NCBI GenBank assembly: GCA_050952065.1
Contig: JBMNKF010000002.1
Span: 124,001 to 188,000 of the forward strand
DNA from: JAXGZG01 sp050952065
GTDB taxonomy: Bacteria > Bacillota > Sulfobacillia > Fermentithermobacillales > Fermentithermobacillaceae
Direction of reading: 5' to 3'
DNA length: 64,000 nucleotides
Part shown: piece after piece, positions 56,972-64,000 of the stretch
Numbering within the stretch: the first letter of the stretch is position 1
Layout: every line of letters starts with the position of its first letter
Notes under the pieces: generated by a model
The model's database searches: none
What the model saw: only the letters and a program-made list of their open reading frames with translations
Told to the model about the DNA's origin: nothing
Translations under genes and position numbers: made by a program

Positions 56972-57256
56972 GTGAGGGCAGTGCGGTTGGACAAGTTCTT
57001 GAAAGTGAGCCGGATAATTAAGCGACGTACTCTTGCCCAGGAAGTATGCGACGGCGGACACGTGAAAAAGAACGGCCGCACTGCCAAACCCTCTAGTCCC
57101 GTTGATGTTGGAGACGTGTTGACTGTGACTTTGGGCTCTCGAACCATTGTCGTACGAGTGCTCGAGATTCGTGAGACCGCAGATAAGAAAGCCGCCGGAC
57201 AGATGTTTGAACTCGTGACCGGCGGGCTTCCTGACGGGTCCAGCGAACCCCTTTAG
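56972..57256 (+). CDS. rqcP: S4 domain RNA-binding protein RqcP (YabO)
   Basis: 94 residues. S4 fold, RLDKFLKVSRIIKRRTLAQE and GHVKKNGRTAKPS. In B. subtilis RqcP acts with RqcH in ribosome quality control by alanine tailing. GTG start. It is the last plus-strand gene before an inverted block. Confidence 0.93.
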   Translation: MRAVRLDKFLKVSRIIKRRTLAQEVCDGGHVKKNGRTAKPSSPVDVGDVLTVTLGSRTIVVRVLEIRETADKKAAGQMFELVTGGLPDGSSEPL

Positions 57257-57259
57257 TTC

Positions 57260-57628
57260 TTAATGGCCTTCCGAGTATGTCACCATCATGTACCTGACTT
57301 CCCCTGGCATGACTAGTCCCAGTTTGTTTCTGGCGATTTGTTCTATGTACTCGTCTGACTTAAGTAGATCGATCTGGCTTTCCAAAGTGGCATTCATGGC
57401 TTTATAGCGTTCTATCTCACTTTGCAGTTCAGCCAGGGCTCGCTCCGATGAGGAAACGCCCACTTGCCGTATTATGAGAGAGATTGCTATGGATAGGAAA
57501 AGGAGGACAGTTGCTGACAGAGGCAGACCTCGTCTTTTCTTTGGAGTCTCCGCCTGACAGACTTCCTCTTGTATCCAGTCTTCCCGGGTTTGTTTGTTCC
57601 GTCCGTTTCGCCTGTTCCGTCTCAGCAT
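57260..57628 (-). CDS. divIC: Septum formation initiator, DivIC/FtsB-like
   Basis: 122 residues: basic cytoplasmic N-terminus, one helix (LSATVLLFLSIAISLIIRQ), then a coiled coil (ERALAELQSEIERYKAMNATLESQI) and the GLVMPGEVRY end. A divisome protein. It lies on the minus strand, 1 bp after the HTH gene; in B. subtilis it is co-directional with rqcP, so this segment is inverted. Confidence 0.92.
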   Translation of the reverse strand: MLRRNRRNGRNKQTREDWIQEEVCQAETPKKRRGLPLSATVLLFLSIAISLIIRQVGVSSSERALAELQSEIERYKAMNATLESQIDLLKSDEYIEQIARNKLGLVMPGEVRYMMVTYSEGH

Positions 57629-57629
57629 A

Positions 57630-57863
57630 TTAAGCCTCCTCCTCGGGCTCAGGTCCGTTGAATAGGTTCAAGGGATCGCCGGAGATGACTATAACTACCT
57701 GGTAACCCTTGTTCTTGGCCCTGTTATACAGGGTTGCCACAGTAGCTTCACTGATTCCGAGCCTAGTAGCGATGTCCTGGGCAGAGTAGCCGGTCTCTTT
57801 GAGCACAACTACTTGCCTTTCGCGAAAGCTCAGACGCTCGGCGCCCCGGATTTCGATTTGCAC
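57630..57863 (-). CDS. Small sigma-region-4-like helix-turn-helix protein
   Basis: 77 residues. RLSFRERQVVVLKETGYSAQ, then DIATRLGISEATVATLYNRA, is a clear sigma-70 region 4 or LuxR-type HTH. A short hydrophobic strand and an acidic tail (GPEPEEEA) follow. GTG 57863 with GGAGG 7 nt ahead. It is co-transcribed with divIC, so it may regulate division or sporulation genes; the target is unknown. Confidence 0.85.
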   Translation of the reverse strand: MQIEIRGAERLSFRERQVVVLKETGYSAQDIATRLGISEATVATLYNRAKNKGYQVVIVISGDPLNLFNGPEPEEEA

Positions 57864-57887
57864 AGATTATCCTCCGATTATGTCAAG

Positions 57888-57907
57888 TTATCCTCTGGTT
57901 ATCCACA
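57888..57907. promoter_or_regulatory. DnaA-box-like sites upstream of the HTH-divIC pair
   Basis: A perfect TTATCCACA (57899-57907) with a TTATCCTCT (57888-57896) beside it, 25-45 bp before the HTH gene start. Binding is not shown; a single perfect 9-mer can occur by chance. Confidence 0.3.
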
Positions 57908-58030
57908 AACTGTGCACAATTTGTGGACGAAATTAGTACGAAACCATTCTACGTCTGTTATCGGAATCCTTCTTTTTCGGTTAAGATCTTTGTCAGAGTC
58001 AGAACATTTTCGTGTGACTGCGGTGGTCGC

Positions 58031-58567
58031 CTAGGGCGATCCTGGGGGCGGCCCGACCTTTGGGGGAGTGAGGCCATCGGTGGGCTCGGTGTCATCTGGC
58101 GGAAGGTCCTCAAAGTGGTCAGGCGGAGTTTCATCCTGGGCCTCGGGCGGGTTAATATTTGGAGACATCCATTTCTTGGCCTGGGCTCCCACATTGGCCA
58201 AGAGTCTTTCCGAGGGGACGACTATGTTTCGCTTGACCCATCCCGCGCCTATCTTGATAGAACGAAAGCAACGATATGCGGCCCCATAGGCTACGTCGCC
58301 AATCAGGAATCCGCTAATGAGAAAGCCCAGAGCAAGTGATAATGGAACATATAGGCGTAGTTCGCCCCAGTTGACAATGAATACGGTCCCTGAGACAGCG
58401 CTTAGCATGGCCAGGGTGAAAAACGCGTCCATCAGATGACGACATAGCTTTCTAGGTTGGAATACACCTCTGAAAGCCGTATACGCCTGGAATATCACGT
58501 TTGTGGCTGTACCGGCCAAGAAAAGGACTGATAGACGCCATACCTGGATATCGACGGGAGTACGCAC
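58031..58567 (-). CDS. yabQ: Spore cortex biosynthesis protein YabQ
   Basis: 178 residues with four hydrophobic helices and the motif GTVFIVNWGELRLYVPLSLALG typical of YabQ, needed for cortex formation on the forespore outer membrane. The last 50 residues are a proline- and acid-rich tail (DETPPDHFEDLPPDDTEP), longer than I expect for the family. It abuts yabP with no gap. Confidence 0.88.
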   Translation of the reverse strand: MRTPVDIQVWRLSVLFLAGTATNVIFQAYTAFRGVFQPRKLCRHLMDAFFTLAMLSAVSGTVFIVNWGELRLYVPLSLALGFLISGFLIGDVAYGAAYRCFRSIKIGAGWVKRNIVVPSERLLANVGAQAKKWMSPNINPPEAQDETPPDHFEDLPPDDTEPTDGLTPPKVGPPPGSP

Positions 58568-58861
58568 TTACCTGAATAGACGCTGTAAGAAACCTTTGTC
58601 TTTCTGCCTGGCTCGGGCTCTATCCATGGAAGAGTACTCTAGGCCCATGAACATACCTTCAATGAGCATGTATCCTTTGTCCAGATCTAGGCTAGTTATG
58701 TGGAATGCTTCTCCGGTCAATGCCAGGAGGCCCAGATCGGTCTCCACAACTACTTGTCTCTCGTCGAAACTCTCAACATGGATAACGCCCTGTAATCGCA
58801 CTTGTTCTCGTTGAAATACTTCAACGCGGTGGACTCTATCGCTTGTCTGCATTTCGTCCAA
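58568..58861 (-). CDS. yabP: Sporulation protein YabP
   Basis: 97 residues of the YabP/YqfC family: RVEVFQREQVRLQGVIHVES, VVETDLGLLALTGEAFHI and LDLDKGYMLIEG. Required for cortex assembly in B. subtilis, together with YabQ. First gene of the inverted yabP-yabQ-HTH-divIC block. Confidence 0.92.
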   Translation of the reverse strand: MDEMQTSDRVHRVEVFQREQVRLQGVIHVESFDERQVVVETDLGLLALTGEAFHITSLDLDKGYMLIEGMFMGLEYSSMDRARARQKDKGFLQRLFR

Positions 58862-58972
58862 ACGTAAGACCCTCCTCCGGAAGCGCCACTTGCGCTACCA
58901 CTTGTTCGCCAAGATCATGAATATTGCTTTGGCCAAAGGATATGCGCCATTTTTGCTGAACCTGGTGTATCC

Positions 58973-59002
58973 TTGACACTGAAATTTCGCATACCCTATA
59001 AT
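58973..59002 (+). promoter_or_regulatory. Strong sigma-A promoter of the S1-domain gene
   Basis: Perfect TTGACA (58973-58978), 18-nt spacer, perfect TATAAT (58997-59002). The start near 59009 lies after the first in-frame ATG (59001), which therefore cannot be the translation start. Confidence 0.8.
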
Positions 59003-59048
59003 GGCGTTGCCTAGTAAACAAACAAGGCGCAGGAGGAATGTCGGAGGT

Positions 59049-59441
59049 ATGACGCTCGAGGTCGGAGCGATCGTTGAAGGCGTAGTGACCGGAGTAACCA
59101 ATTTCGGAGCTTTCGTGACCTTACCAGACGGGAAGACCGGGTTGGTCCACATTTCGGAAATAGCCGACGCTTACGTTAAAGACATCAACGAACACGTTAA
59201 GAAAACAGACAAGGTTAAGGTGAAGGTCCTTTCCGTGGACCCATCGGGCAAGATTGGATTGAGCATAAAACAGGCTAACCCGAACTACCGTCCCAGGAGC
59301 GCAGCAGATATGCGTCGCTCCAGGATAAACTTCGAAGATCGACTGGCGCGTTTTATGAAGGAGAGTGACGAGCGTCTAGCCGACCTCAAGAGGAACGTAG
59401 ATTCGAAGCGCGGTGGGCGGGGTTCCCGCAGAGACGTGTAA
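59049..59441 (+). CDS. yabR: S1 RNA-binding domain protein (YabR/general stress protein 13-like)
   Basis: 131 residues: an S1 OB domain (VGAIVEGVVTGVTNFGAFVTL, GLVHISEIADAYVKD, VKVLSVDPSGKIGLSIKQ) and a basic C-terminal tail. Start set at ATG 59049, because the earlier ATG overlaps the promoter -10. Ribosome-site candidates are AGGAGG (13 nt away) and GGAGGT touching the ATG, which is unusual spacing. Same relative position as B. subtilis yabR. Confidence 0.9.
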   Translation: MTLEVGAIVEGVVTGVTNFGAFVTLPDGKTGLVHISEIADAYVKDINEHVKKTDKVKVKVLSVDPSGKIGLSIKQANPNYRPRSAADMRRSRINFEDRLARFMKESDERLADLKRNVDSKRGGRGSRRDV

Positions 59442-59487
59442 GGCGAGTCCCGGTGGTTTTCCCGAAAATCCACTCCGCACCAAGATC

Positions 59488-59516
59488 CCAGCGGTTTGTC
59501 CGCTGGTTCGTCTTTG
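59488..59516 (+). terminator. Terminator after yabR
   Basis: CCAGCGG, TTTGT loop, CCGCTGG, then TTCGTCTTTG. Confidence 0.65.
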
Positions 59517-59665
59517 TGAAGGGTGGGTTTTTGTGGATCTGCTTTCCTTGTCGTGGACTAGGATGTCTCCCGATGTTATCATGAAACTAGATGTGTTTGA
59601 GTTTCTGCGGAAGCGCGGAGCCATGATATATGTTGAAAAATCTAGGTTACCTGATTTAGCGTTGT

Positions 59666-59753
59666 GCCGGGATGTTGGAATCGGCAGACAATGGGGACTT
59701 AAAATCCCTTGGGCCTAAGGCCCGTGCGGGTTCAAATCCCGCTCCCGGCACCA
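59666..59753 (+). tRNA. tRNA-Leu (TAA)
   Basis: 88 nt with a class II long variable arm and encoded CCA. Acceptor GCCGGGA pairs with TCCCGGC, the anticodon loop is CTTAAAA (anticodon TAA), and the variable arm is TGGGCCTAAGGCCCG. It stands alone between yabR and the ZIP gene; the 59517-59665 stretch before it shows no gene. Confidence 0.97.
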
Positions 59754-59818
59754 GATGGGTTTAGCGATCCGTTTCTTGTTCTTACTTAACCCCTGTTTGC
59801 CATTGTGGGCGGGAGACG

Positions 59819-60562
59819 CTAGCTCCCCACCAACGTTGATAGCACGATGTTGACCACAACGCCTGCCACTGCTCCAAGGGTTCCGCTATGCTTTTCCGCA
59901 AGCGCTTGGCAATCAGGTATGAGCTCGTCGAATGTGATGAATAGCATCGAGCCTGCGGCAAAGGAGATGCTGGCGGCCAGGACAGTTGGGGAAACCCCGC
60001 CTATGAGCATGCCGATAAGGCCCCCGATCAGAGTAGGTGTACCTGCTAGACTTGCTGCCCGGATGATCGAAGAAGAGCTTTTCCTTAGCACCTTGAGCGG
60101 TGCTGCAACAGCAATTCCTTCCGGGATATTGTGCAGCATTATCATGAGCGCAACTCGCAGTCCGATGCGGGATCCCGCGTTCAAGCCGGCTCCCACCGCC
60201 AATCCCTCGGGAATGTTGTGCATTGCTATGCCCATGGCGATCACCAGCGACGTTCTCTCCAGTTTTGAGCTCAGTCCTTCAGACGATACGTGGTGTGTGT
60301 GGGGGATAAACAGGTCGATGGCCATAGTTGCTACGCACCCGATCAGGAAGCTTGCTAAAGTAATGAAAGTGCCACCGATCTCAAACGCTTCTGGCATTAA
60401 GTCGAATGCTACAACTGCAACCATGATTCCGCCGGCGAAACCAAGAAGAAATGAAAGGACGCGTTTGGTTGGTGTGCCAAGGGCTGCCACAAATACTCCA
60501 CCAAGACCTGTTCCGACGATTCCTACGACGCTGACAATGAAGACGGACTGAATCAGGCTCAT
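59819..60562 (-). CDS. ZIP family divalent metal transporter
   Basis: 247 residues with about eight helices. The metal-path motifs MAMHNIPEGLAVG-type (here GIAMHNIPEGLAVG) and MLHNIPEGIAVA lie in helices 4 and 5, and a histidine-containing loop (IPHTHHVSS) precedes helix 4. It imports Zn, Mn or Fe. ATG 60562, with GGAGGGG upstream, is preferred over the frame start at 60592. Divergent from the DtxR-type regulator, which probably controls it. Confidence 0.93.
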   Translation of the reverse strand: MSLIQSVFIVSVVGIVGTGLGGVFVAALGTPTKRVLSFLLGFAGGIMVAVVAFDLMPEAFEIGGTFITLASFLIGCVATMAIDLFIPHTHHVSSEGLSSKLERTSLVIAMGIAMHNIPEGLAVGAGLNAGSRIGLRVALMIMLHNIPEGIAVAAPLKVLRKSSSSIIRAASLAGTPTLIGGLIGMLIGGVSPTVLAASISFAAGSMLFITFDELIPDCQALAEKHSGTLGAVAGVVVNIVLSTLVGS

Positions 60563-60594
60563 CTTGTGTTTACCCCTCCGGCCGGCACGCAACT

Positions 60595-60622
60595 GTTAGC
60601 CACACCTAACTAATGCTATAAT
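60595..60622. promoter_or_regulatory. Candidate metal-repressor operator and promoter between ZIP and DtxR-type genes
   Basis: Inverted repeat GTTAG-CCACAC-CTAAC (60595-60610) next to a perfect -10 TATAAT (60617-60622). TTAG...CTAA arms recall DtxR/IdeR-type boxes. The 80-bp divergent gap is the natural control point for both genes. Confidence 0.5.
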
Positions 60623-60642
60623 CATACTGTAAATAGCGGGGC

Positions 60643-61101
60643 ATGGGTAGTGGTTTGACACAAGTTGTGGTTTTGGAAATGGAGCGCACTGGTTCCGCAC
60701 GCAGACTGGGGATGAGCGAATTGTTGTCATCGTCTATTGAGGACTACCTTGAAGCAATACTGGCACTTACCGAAAACGGCGAGCCCGTAAGGGTCACCGA
60801 TGTGGCCAAGAGACTAGGTATTGCGAAACCTAGCGTAACAGAAGCAGTCGCAACCCTCCGAAACAGAGGCCTGGTAACCCAAGAACGTTACGGGCGAATA
60901 TCTCTTACTCCTGAGGGGCTTATGCAGTCTGCCCGAATAAGAAGAAGGCATGCCGTCTTGCGGACGTTCCTCACGGATGTTCTTGGCGTTGACGGAGATC
61001 AAGCCGAGATTGATGCGTGCCGAATAGAGCATGTAGTGAGCACCGAGACCATGGACAAGATGGTGGCCTTTCTGGAGCAAAACCAAGCCGAATCCACGTA
61101 A
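60643..61101 (+). CDS. DtxR/MntR family metal-dependent repressor
   Basis: About 152 residues. Winged HTH (SIEDYLEAILALTEN, VRVTDVAKRLGIAKPSVTEAV) and a metal-binding dimerisation domain (RRRHAVLRTFL, DACRIEHVVS). Like MntR it lacks the SH3-like third domain. Start uncertain: ATG 60643, 60679 or 60712 are all in frame and none has a good ribosome site. It likely senses Mn or Fe and represses the ZIP gene. Confidence 0.92.
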   Translation: MGSGLTQVVVLEMERTGSARRLGMSELLSSSIEDYLEAILALTENGEPVRVTDVAKRLGIAKPSVTEAVATLRNRGLVTQERYGRISLTPEGLMQSARIRRRHAVLRTFLTDVLGVDGDQAEIDACRIEHVVSTETMDKMVAFLEQNQAEST

Positions 61102-61164
61102 GACATCCTCCTAACTAAGCTGTCCCCCCGGGAAGGCGAGATCACAGGTCTCGGAAAGGGCGCC

Positions 61165-61187
61165 AAGACGCATTGGTGTAGCGTCTT
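61165..61187 (+). terminator. Hairpin after the DtxR-type gene
   Basis: AAGACGC, 9-nt loop, GCGTCTT, then AATTCTTG, about 65 bp after the stop codon. Confidence 0.45.
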
Positions 61188-61293
61188 AATTCTTGCCGGT
61201 CACCATTTCGTCACGGATCGCGACATCTACGTCTATACTCTATACATAGATCAGGATACCGAAGAACCCGGTGAAGATGCGGAGGGGACAGGT

Positions 61294-61821
61294 ATGAGCA
61301 ACGGCAAGACTCTGACCTGGGTTCGCGTTACTGAAGATGACGTGTGGCGCTACTACGGGGACGCATCAGTTGTATGGGAACCGAAGTGTGCCGCTTGTAG
61401 AGCTTACGTAACCCGCAAAAGGCGTCCTTCTCAGGAGACCCTCACGTGTTGGAAGGTGGAAGTCTGGGCCCACGGTAGTCTCTCTGATTGTCTTGGAGCA
61501 TTGTCCTTGGAGAGTCTCGCCGAGACTCTGGTTCGGGATTGTTCGGCAGTAGCGAAGATTTCAAAGTCGGAGATCCGGGTTGAGCGGACCGGGATCCCAG
61601 TGTCAGGTTACCCAACCCGAGAGACTGACCGACTGTTGATGGTATACGCTGAAACTCCGTGTCAGCGAGACGCCTTGCGGGCATCAGTGTGCCACGCAGT
61701 TGGAGCGGATGTCCTTCTTACTGCGGTGATCCCGGTTCGCCGCGGGTGCTGGCTTTACGACGATATTCTCGGTCCATGGACCAAGTGGTCTGACATTTCT
61801 CGTGAGAATAATGGCGCTTGA
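61294..61821 (+). CDS. Hypothetical protein, 175 residues
   Basis: Not recognised. ATG 61294 follows GGAGGGGACAGGT, so it is probably translated. Soluble, with seven cysteines. The pair in PKCAACRAYV followed by KRRPSQETLTC could bind metal. Tryptophan-rich ends (TWVRVTEDDVWRYY at the start; WLYDDILGPWTKWSD at the end). No helix-turn-helix or enzyme motif seen. It stands between the metal regulator and a DUF2935 gene. Confidence 0.7.
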   Translation: MSNGKTLTWVRVTEDDVWRYYGDASVVWEPKCAACRAYVTRKRRPSQETLTCWKVEVWAHGSLSDCLGALSLESLAETLVRDCSAVAKISKSEIRVERTGIPVSGYPTRETDRLLMVYAETPCQRDALRASVCHAVGADVLLTAVIPVRRGCWLYDDILGPWTKWSDISRENNGA

Positions 61822-61888
61822 GCCCCCTCGGCCAGTATTCCCGTGGATCTTGAGGTTGGCGGGCTTTACGACAGGATTCGGCTACTAC

Positions 61889-62710
61889 CTAAGATGGGCA
61901 GCCTTCCCAACGCCTCAACTCTACTCTCATCTCGCTCAGTTCCTCAAGAAACTTGTCAGCCTCCCTGCGGATGTGATCGAGCAGAAGGGGCGTAGGGACA
62001 ACGCTCAATAGACGGCACACGACTGCAAGTTCATAAGCGGCTGCCTTGAAGTCTCTGAGTTCTGTAACTTTCTTGGTCAAGGTCTCGGTGAAACGGACTA
62101 CTGTGTTGAATTTCTCGGGGCGTGCCATTGCCATCGACTCCAAGTCCCTTGCTGTTTCTAGAAGATCTGAGAATACTTCTCGACTGGCCCGTGCTTGAGC
62201 CAGCAGTTCTCTTTCTGATGGGTCAAGCAGCGATATGACGAACTCAATGTGTTCTTTCATCTGCCGCAGCCAGAAAGACTGCTCCATCAGTATAGCCACA
62301 AGGGCGTCGCTTGCTCCCGAGACCCATCTAAGGAAATCGAGGAAATGGACCGCTTCGCGCGTGATATGGGCTAATAGCAAGGGATATAGGGGAGACCCGG
62401 GCAGCTCGCACTGAACCAGCAATCTGGTGAGGGCATGTTTGAAGCCGATAAGGGCTTCCACGGCGCGTGTGATTTCGGCCAACAACGCCGGTTCCATGAC
62501 GGACCTGCAGTCGACTTGATCCTGCAGTCCTTGGAACAAGTCATAGAACCTTCCTGCCTCTGTGATAAGGTCCGGCCTATTGCAGGGTATCCCCATCTGA
62601 ATGAAGAGAGCATGTTCCTTGAGAATTCTTACCCAAAACCTGATTTCAGCGGTAGTTTTCCTTCGGTTCGAGCCCCCGCCGAAGATGCCTGTTACCATCG
62701 GATCGTCCAT
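61889..62710 (-). CDS. DUF2935 family helical protein
   Basis: 273 residues, all-helical, with two repeats. Each opens with an aromatic-rich helix carrying EH pairs: AEIRFWVRILKEHALFI and EQSFWLRQMKEHIEFV, followed later by ITREAVHFLDFL and IRREADKFLEEL. Such regularly spaced Glu and His residues suggest a ferritin-like metal-binding bundle, as proposed for DUF2935; function is unknown. ATG 62710. Confidence 0.88.
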   Translation of the reverse strand: MDDPMVTGIFGGGSNRRKTTAEIRFWVRILKEHALFIQMGIPCNRPDLITEAGRFYDLFQGLQDQVDCRSVMEPALLAEITRAVEALIGFKHALTRLLVQCELPGSPLYPLLLAHITREAVHFLDFLRWVSGASDALVAILMEQSFWLRQMKEHIEFVISLLDPSERELLAQARASREVFSDLLETARDLESMAMARPEKFNTVVRFTETLTKKVTELRDFKAAAYELAVVCRLLSVVPTPLLLDHIRREADKFLEELSEMRVELRRWEGCPS

Positions 62711-62846
62711 AGCTTTTCAACCCCCAACGGACTAGTGGTGACGCGTGGTTATCGTTAACAGATTATGTAACCATTCGGGCCAATGTGCGATCCGTTTCAC
62801 GATTTTCGCGAGGCCTAGACGGAGTTGTTCTTATGTGGAATAAACG

Positions 62847-63053
62847 ATGGTATACGATATAAAGGTTCTAAGCAGAGAGGCTTACGCCGACATCATCGCT
62901 ACTTACGAGATGCTCAACACCTCGCAGGACGACGCTTCGATGCTGGTGGCTCTTGTAGCCAACAATCCATCGACCAAGGCTCAAGTGCGCCTTGACGGCC
63001 AAGAGGTCGGGCTCTTGAGAACCCTCTTGGAGCAGTCTCAGTTCAGTCTCTGA
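62847..63053 (+). CDS. Possible small protein, 68 residues
   Basis: Not recognised. MVYDIKVLSREAYADIIATY begins a soluble, acidic, mostly helical small protein with no cysteine. No convincing ribosome site precedes ATG 62847, so the call rests on length and composition only. Confidence 0.45.
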   Translation: MVYDIKVLSREAYADIIATYEMLNTSQDDASMLVALVANNPSTKAQVRLDGQEVGLLRTLLEQSQFSL

Positions 63054-63093
63054 TAGGGCGGTCGTTCTTCAAGATCAGTCGTACTATCCGCGT

Positions 63094-63954
63094 TTAGCGT
63101 ACTTGAATGTACTTTCCGTTCCATGTATTGTGTCCGTCCCGACCCTTCCACGGACAGGAATTTTGCAGAAGCCAGTCTATTCCCTTTGCGACCTCGAGAT
63201 GACTGCCTGTCCGGTGCGGAGTGTATTCTAACACGGCATATATGTCCCTATTCATGCTTTTCAGGATACTCAGCATGTCCTTAATAGGGACATTGCCGTT
63301 TCGTGAAACCGGGGTCCAATAATGGCGTGTCCCGCCAGTCCAAACATTGTGCAGGTGGACAACATCACACCATGGCGCCAGATGCGAGAATACCTGTTCC
63401 CACTTCCCCCGCAAGCTACGGCAGGCAAGATAGATGTCACCTACGTCAAGGCACAGAGACAAGTCCCATTGGCTCAGTTCTTGTTGGGATATGGACCAGA
63501 GCAAAACGAAGGCGGAAGGGTCTTTACGGGGACCGAGTTTGGGCTCGCAGACTACTTTGACGCCATATTCGCCTTCAAGCCATTTTATGCGAGCAACTGA
63601 GTCACGGAGTCGATGAAGTCCCACATTGCGTCCTCCTGAGTCCCAAAGATACGGAAAATGCACCAACACATACGACAAGTTGTGATCTGCGGCCATACCG
63701 AGGTTGCGCTCCAACTCGACCCAGGGAACATCACCTCCCAGCAATAGGCCCTGCTTGTCGTCAGTGCGAAAAAGAGGAGTATGGAGACCAAGGTCCAGGC
63801 TTGTTCGTCGGCTCTTTCCGACCAGGTAATCGAGGTCCGCCAAGCACGCTATATCTCCGATTTCCAGTGCCTGGGTATGCCATTGGAACAACTCGGGAAG
63901 GCGGATGCTATCGGACCCAACGCTCTTGCTGGAAAAGGATAAGATGAATGCCAT
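63094..63954 (-). CDS. Xylose-isomerase-like TIM barrel protein (AP endonuclease 2 family)
   Basis: 286 residues of the sugar-phosphate isomerase/epimerase superfamily. Barrel strands carry VLVHFPYL, VVCEPKLG (Glu), LCLDVGDIYLA (Asp), VVHLHNVW (His) and YAVLEYTP (Glu), the usual metal-ligand pattern. It could be an isomerase, epimerase or endonuclease-like enzyme; the substrate is unknown. ATG 63954 is followed by GCTTACCTCC, the complement of a GGAGG site. The last 46 bases of the window show no further gene. Confidence 0.8.
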   Translation of the reverse strand: MAFILSFSSKSVGSDSIRLPELFQWHTQALEIGDIACLADLDYLVGKSRRTSLDLGLHTPLFRTDDKQGLLLGGDVPWVELERNLGMAADHNLSYVLVHFPYLWDSGGRNVGLHRLRDSVARIKWLEGEYGVKVVCEPKLGPRKDPSAFVLLWSISQQELSQWDLSLCLDVGDIYLACRSLRGKWEQVFSHLAPWCDVVHLHNVWTGGTRHYWTPVSRNGNVPIKDMLSILKSMNRDIYAVLEYTPHRTGSHLEVAKGIDWLLQNSCPWKGRDGHNTWNGKYIQVR

Positions 63955-64000
63955 GGCTTACCTCCGATGCCACGTAATGCCTCTTGCCTTGCCAAAGCCA

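Noticed and set aside
59413..59718. 101-codon plus-strand frame overlapping yabR end and tRNA-Leu
   Set aside because: It runs through the yabR terminator into the tRNA gene and shows no protein-like pattern.

Overview
The window reads as a chromosomal segment of an endospore-forming, Gram-positive-type bacterium of the Firmicutes (Bacillota). The evidence is the order of genes from about 29.5 to 59.5 kb. It follows the Bacillus subtilis origin-proximal order: rRNA operon, tmk, darA, holB, ricT, rsmI, abrB, metG, tatD, yabE, ksgA, veg, ispE, glmU, prs, ctc, pth, mfd, spoVT, mazG, rqcP, yabP/yabQ/divIC, yabR. spoVT, yabP and yabQ are sporulation genes. GTG and TTG starts are frequent and base composition is moderate to GC-rich. 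The 16S gene looks like a deep-branching Firmicute, but I cannot place the genus without a search.

Region 1 (1-16.8 kb) is accessory and catabolic. It holds nicotinate phosphoribosyltransferase, an M24 peptidase, a DUF885 peptidase-like protein, an amidohydrolase, an M20 AbgB-like amidase, an alkaline-phosphatase-fold membrane protein, a gamma-glutamyltransferase, and galT-galK. The theme is hydrolysis of peptides and amides.

Region 2 (8.2-23.5 kb, interleaved with region 1) holds the most unusual content. A four-gene membrane module of unknown function occurs as two complete copies (8169-11029 and 19925-22803, both minus strand) and one decayed copy (18776-19841, plus strand). The proteins, in gene order, are: P1 (helix, soluble domain, helix), P2 (about six helices), P3 (helix, soluble domain, helix) and P4 (about six helices). 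By the positive-inside rule the P1 domain is cytoplasmic and the P3 domain extracytoplasmic. The decayed copy keeps an intact P1 behind a clear T-box leader (18393-18700), a tRNA-sensing amino-acid switch. The complete copy at 8-11 kb is followed closely, in the same direction, by the M20 peptidase. Together these suggest a role in amino-acid or peptide traffic or sensing, which is inference. An ISLre2-type insertion sequence lies beside the T-box copy.

Region 3 (23.5-29.3 kb) has trkA-trkH potassium uptake, a membrane-anchored cyclophilin, and an aldehyde:ferredoxin oxidoreductase with a MoaD-like partner.

Region 4 (29.4-34.8 kb) is one complete rRNA operon: tandem promoters, 16S, tRNA-Ile, tRNA-Ala, 23S, 5S and terminator. 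A degenerate 31-bp tandem repeat follows it. Another tandem array with the same 31-bp period lies at 5.06-5.28 kb.

Region 5 (35.3-59.8 kb) is the conserved housekeeping and sporulation block, with local departures. The yabP-yabQ-(HTH gene)-divIC block is inverted. A trypsin-like protease sits between veg and ispE, a nucleotidyltransferase between ispE and glmU, and a YkuK-like gene between ksgA and veg. rnmV and yabG are absent.

Region 6 (59.8-64 kb) has a ZIP metal transporter divergent from a DtxR/MntR-type repressor with an inverted repeat between them, two small unrecognised genes, a DUF2935 helical protein and a xylose-isomerase-like TIM barrel.
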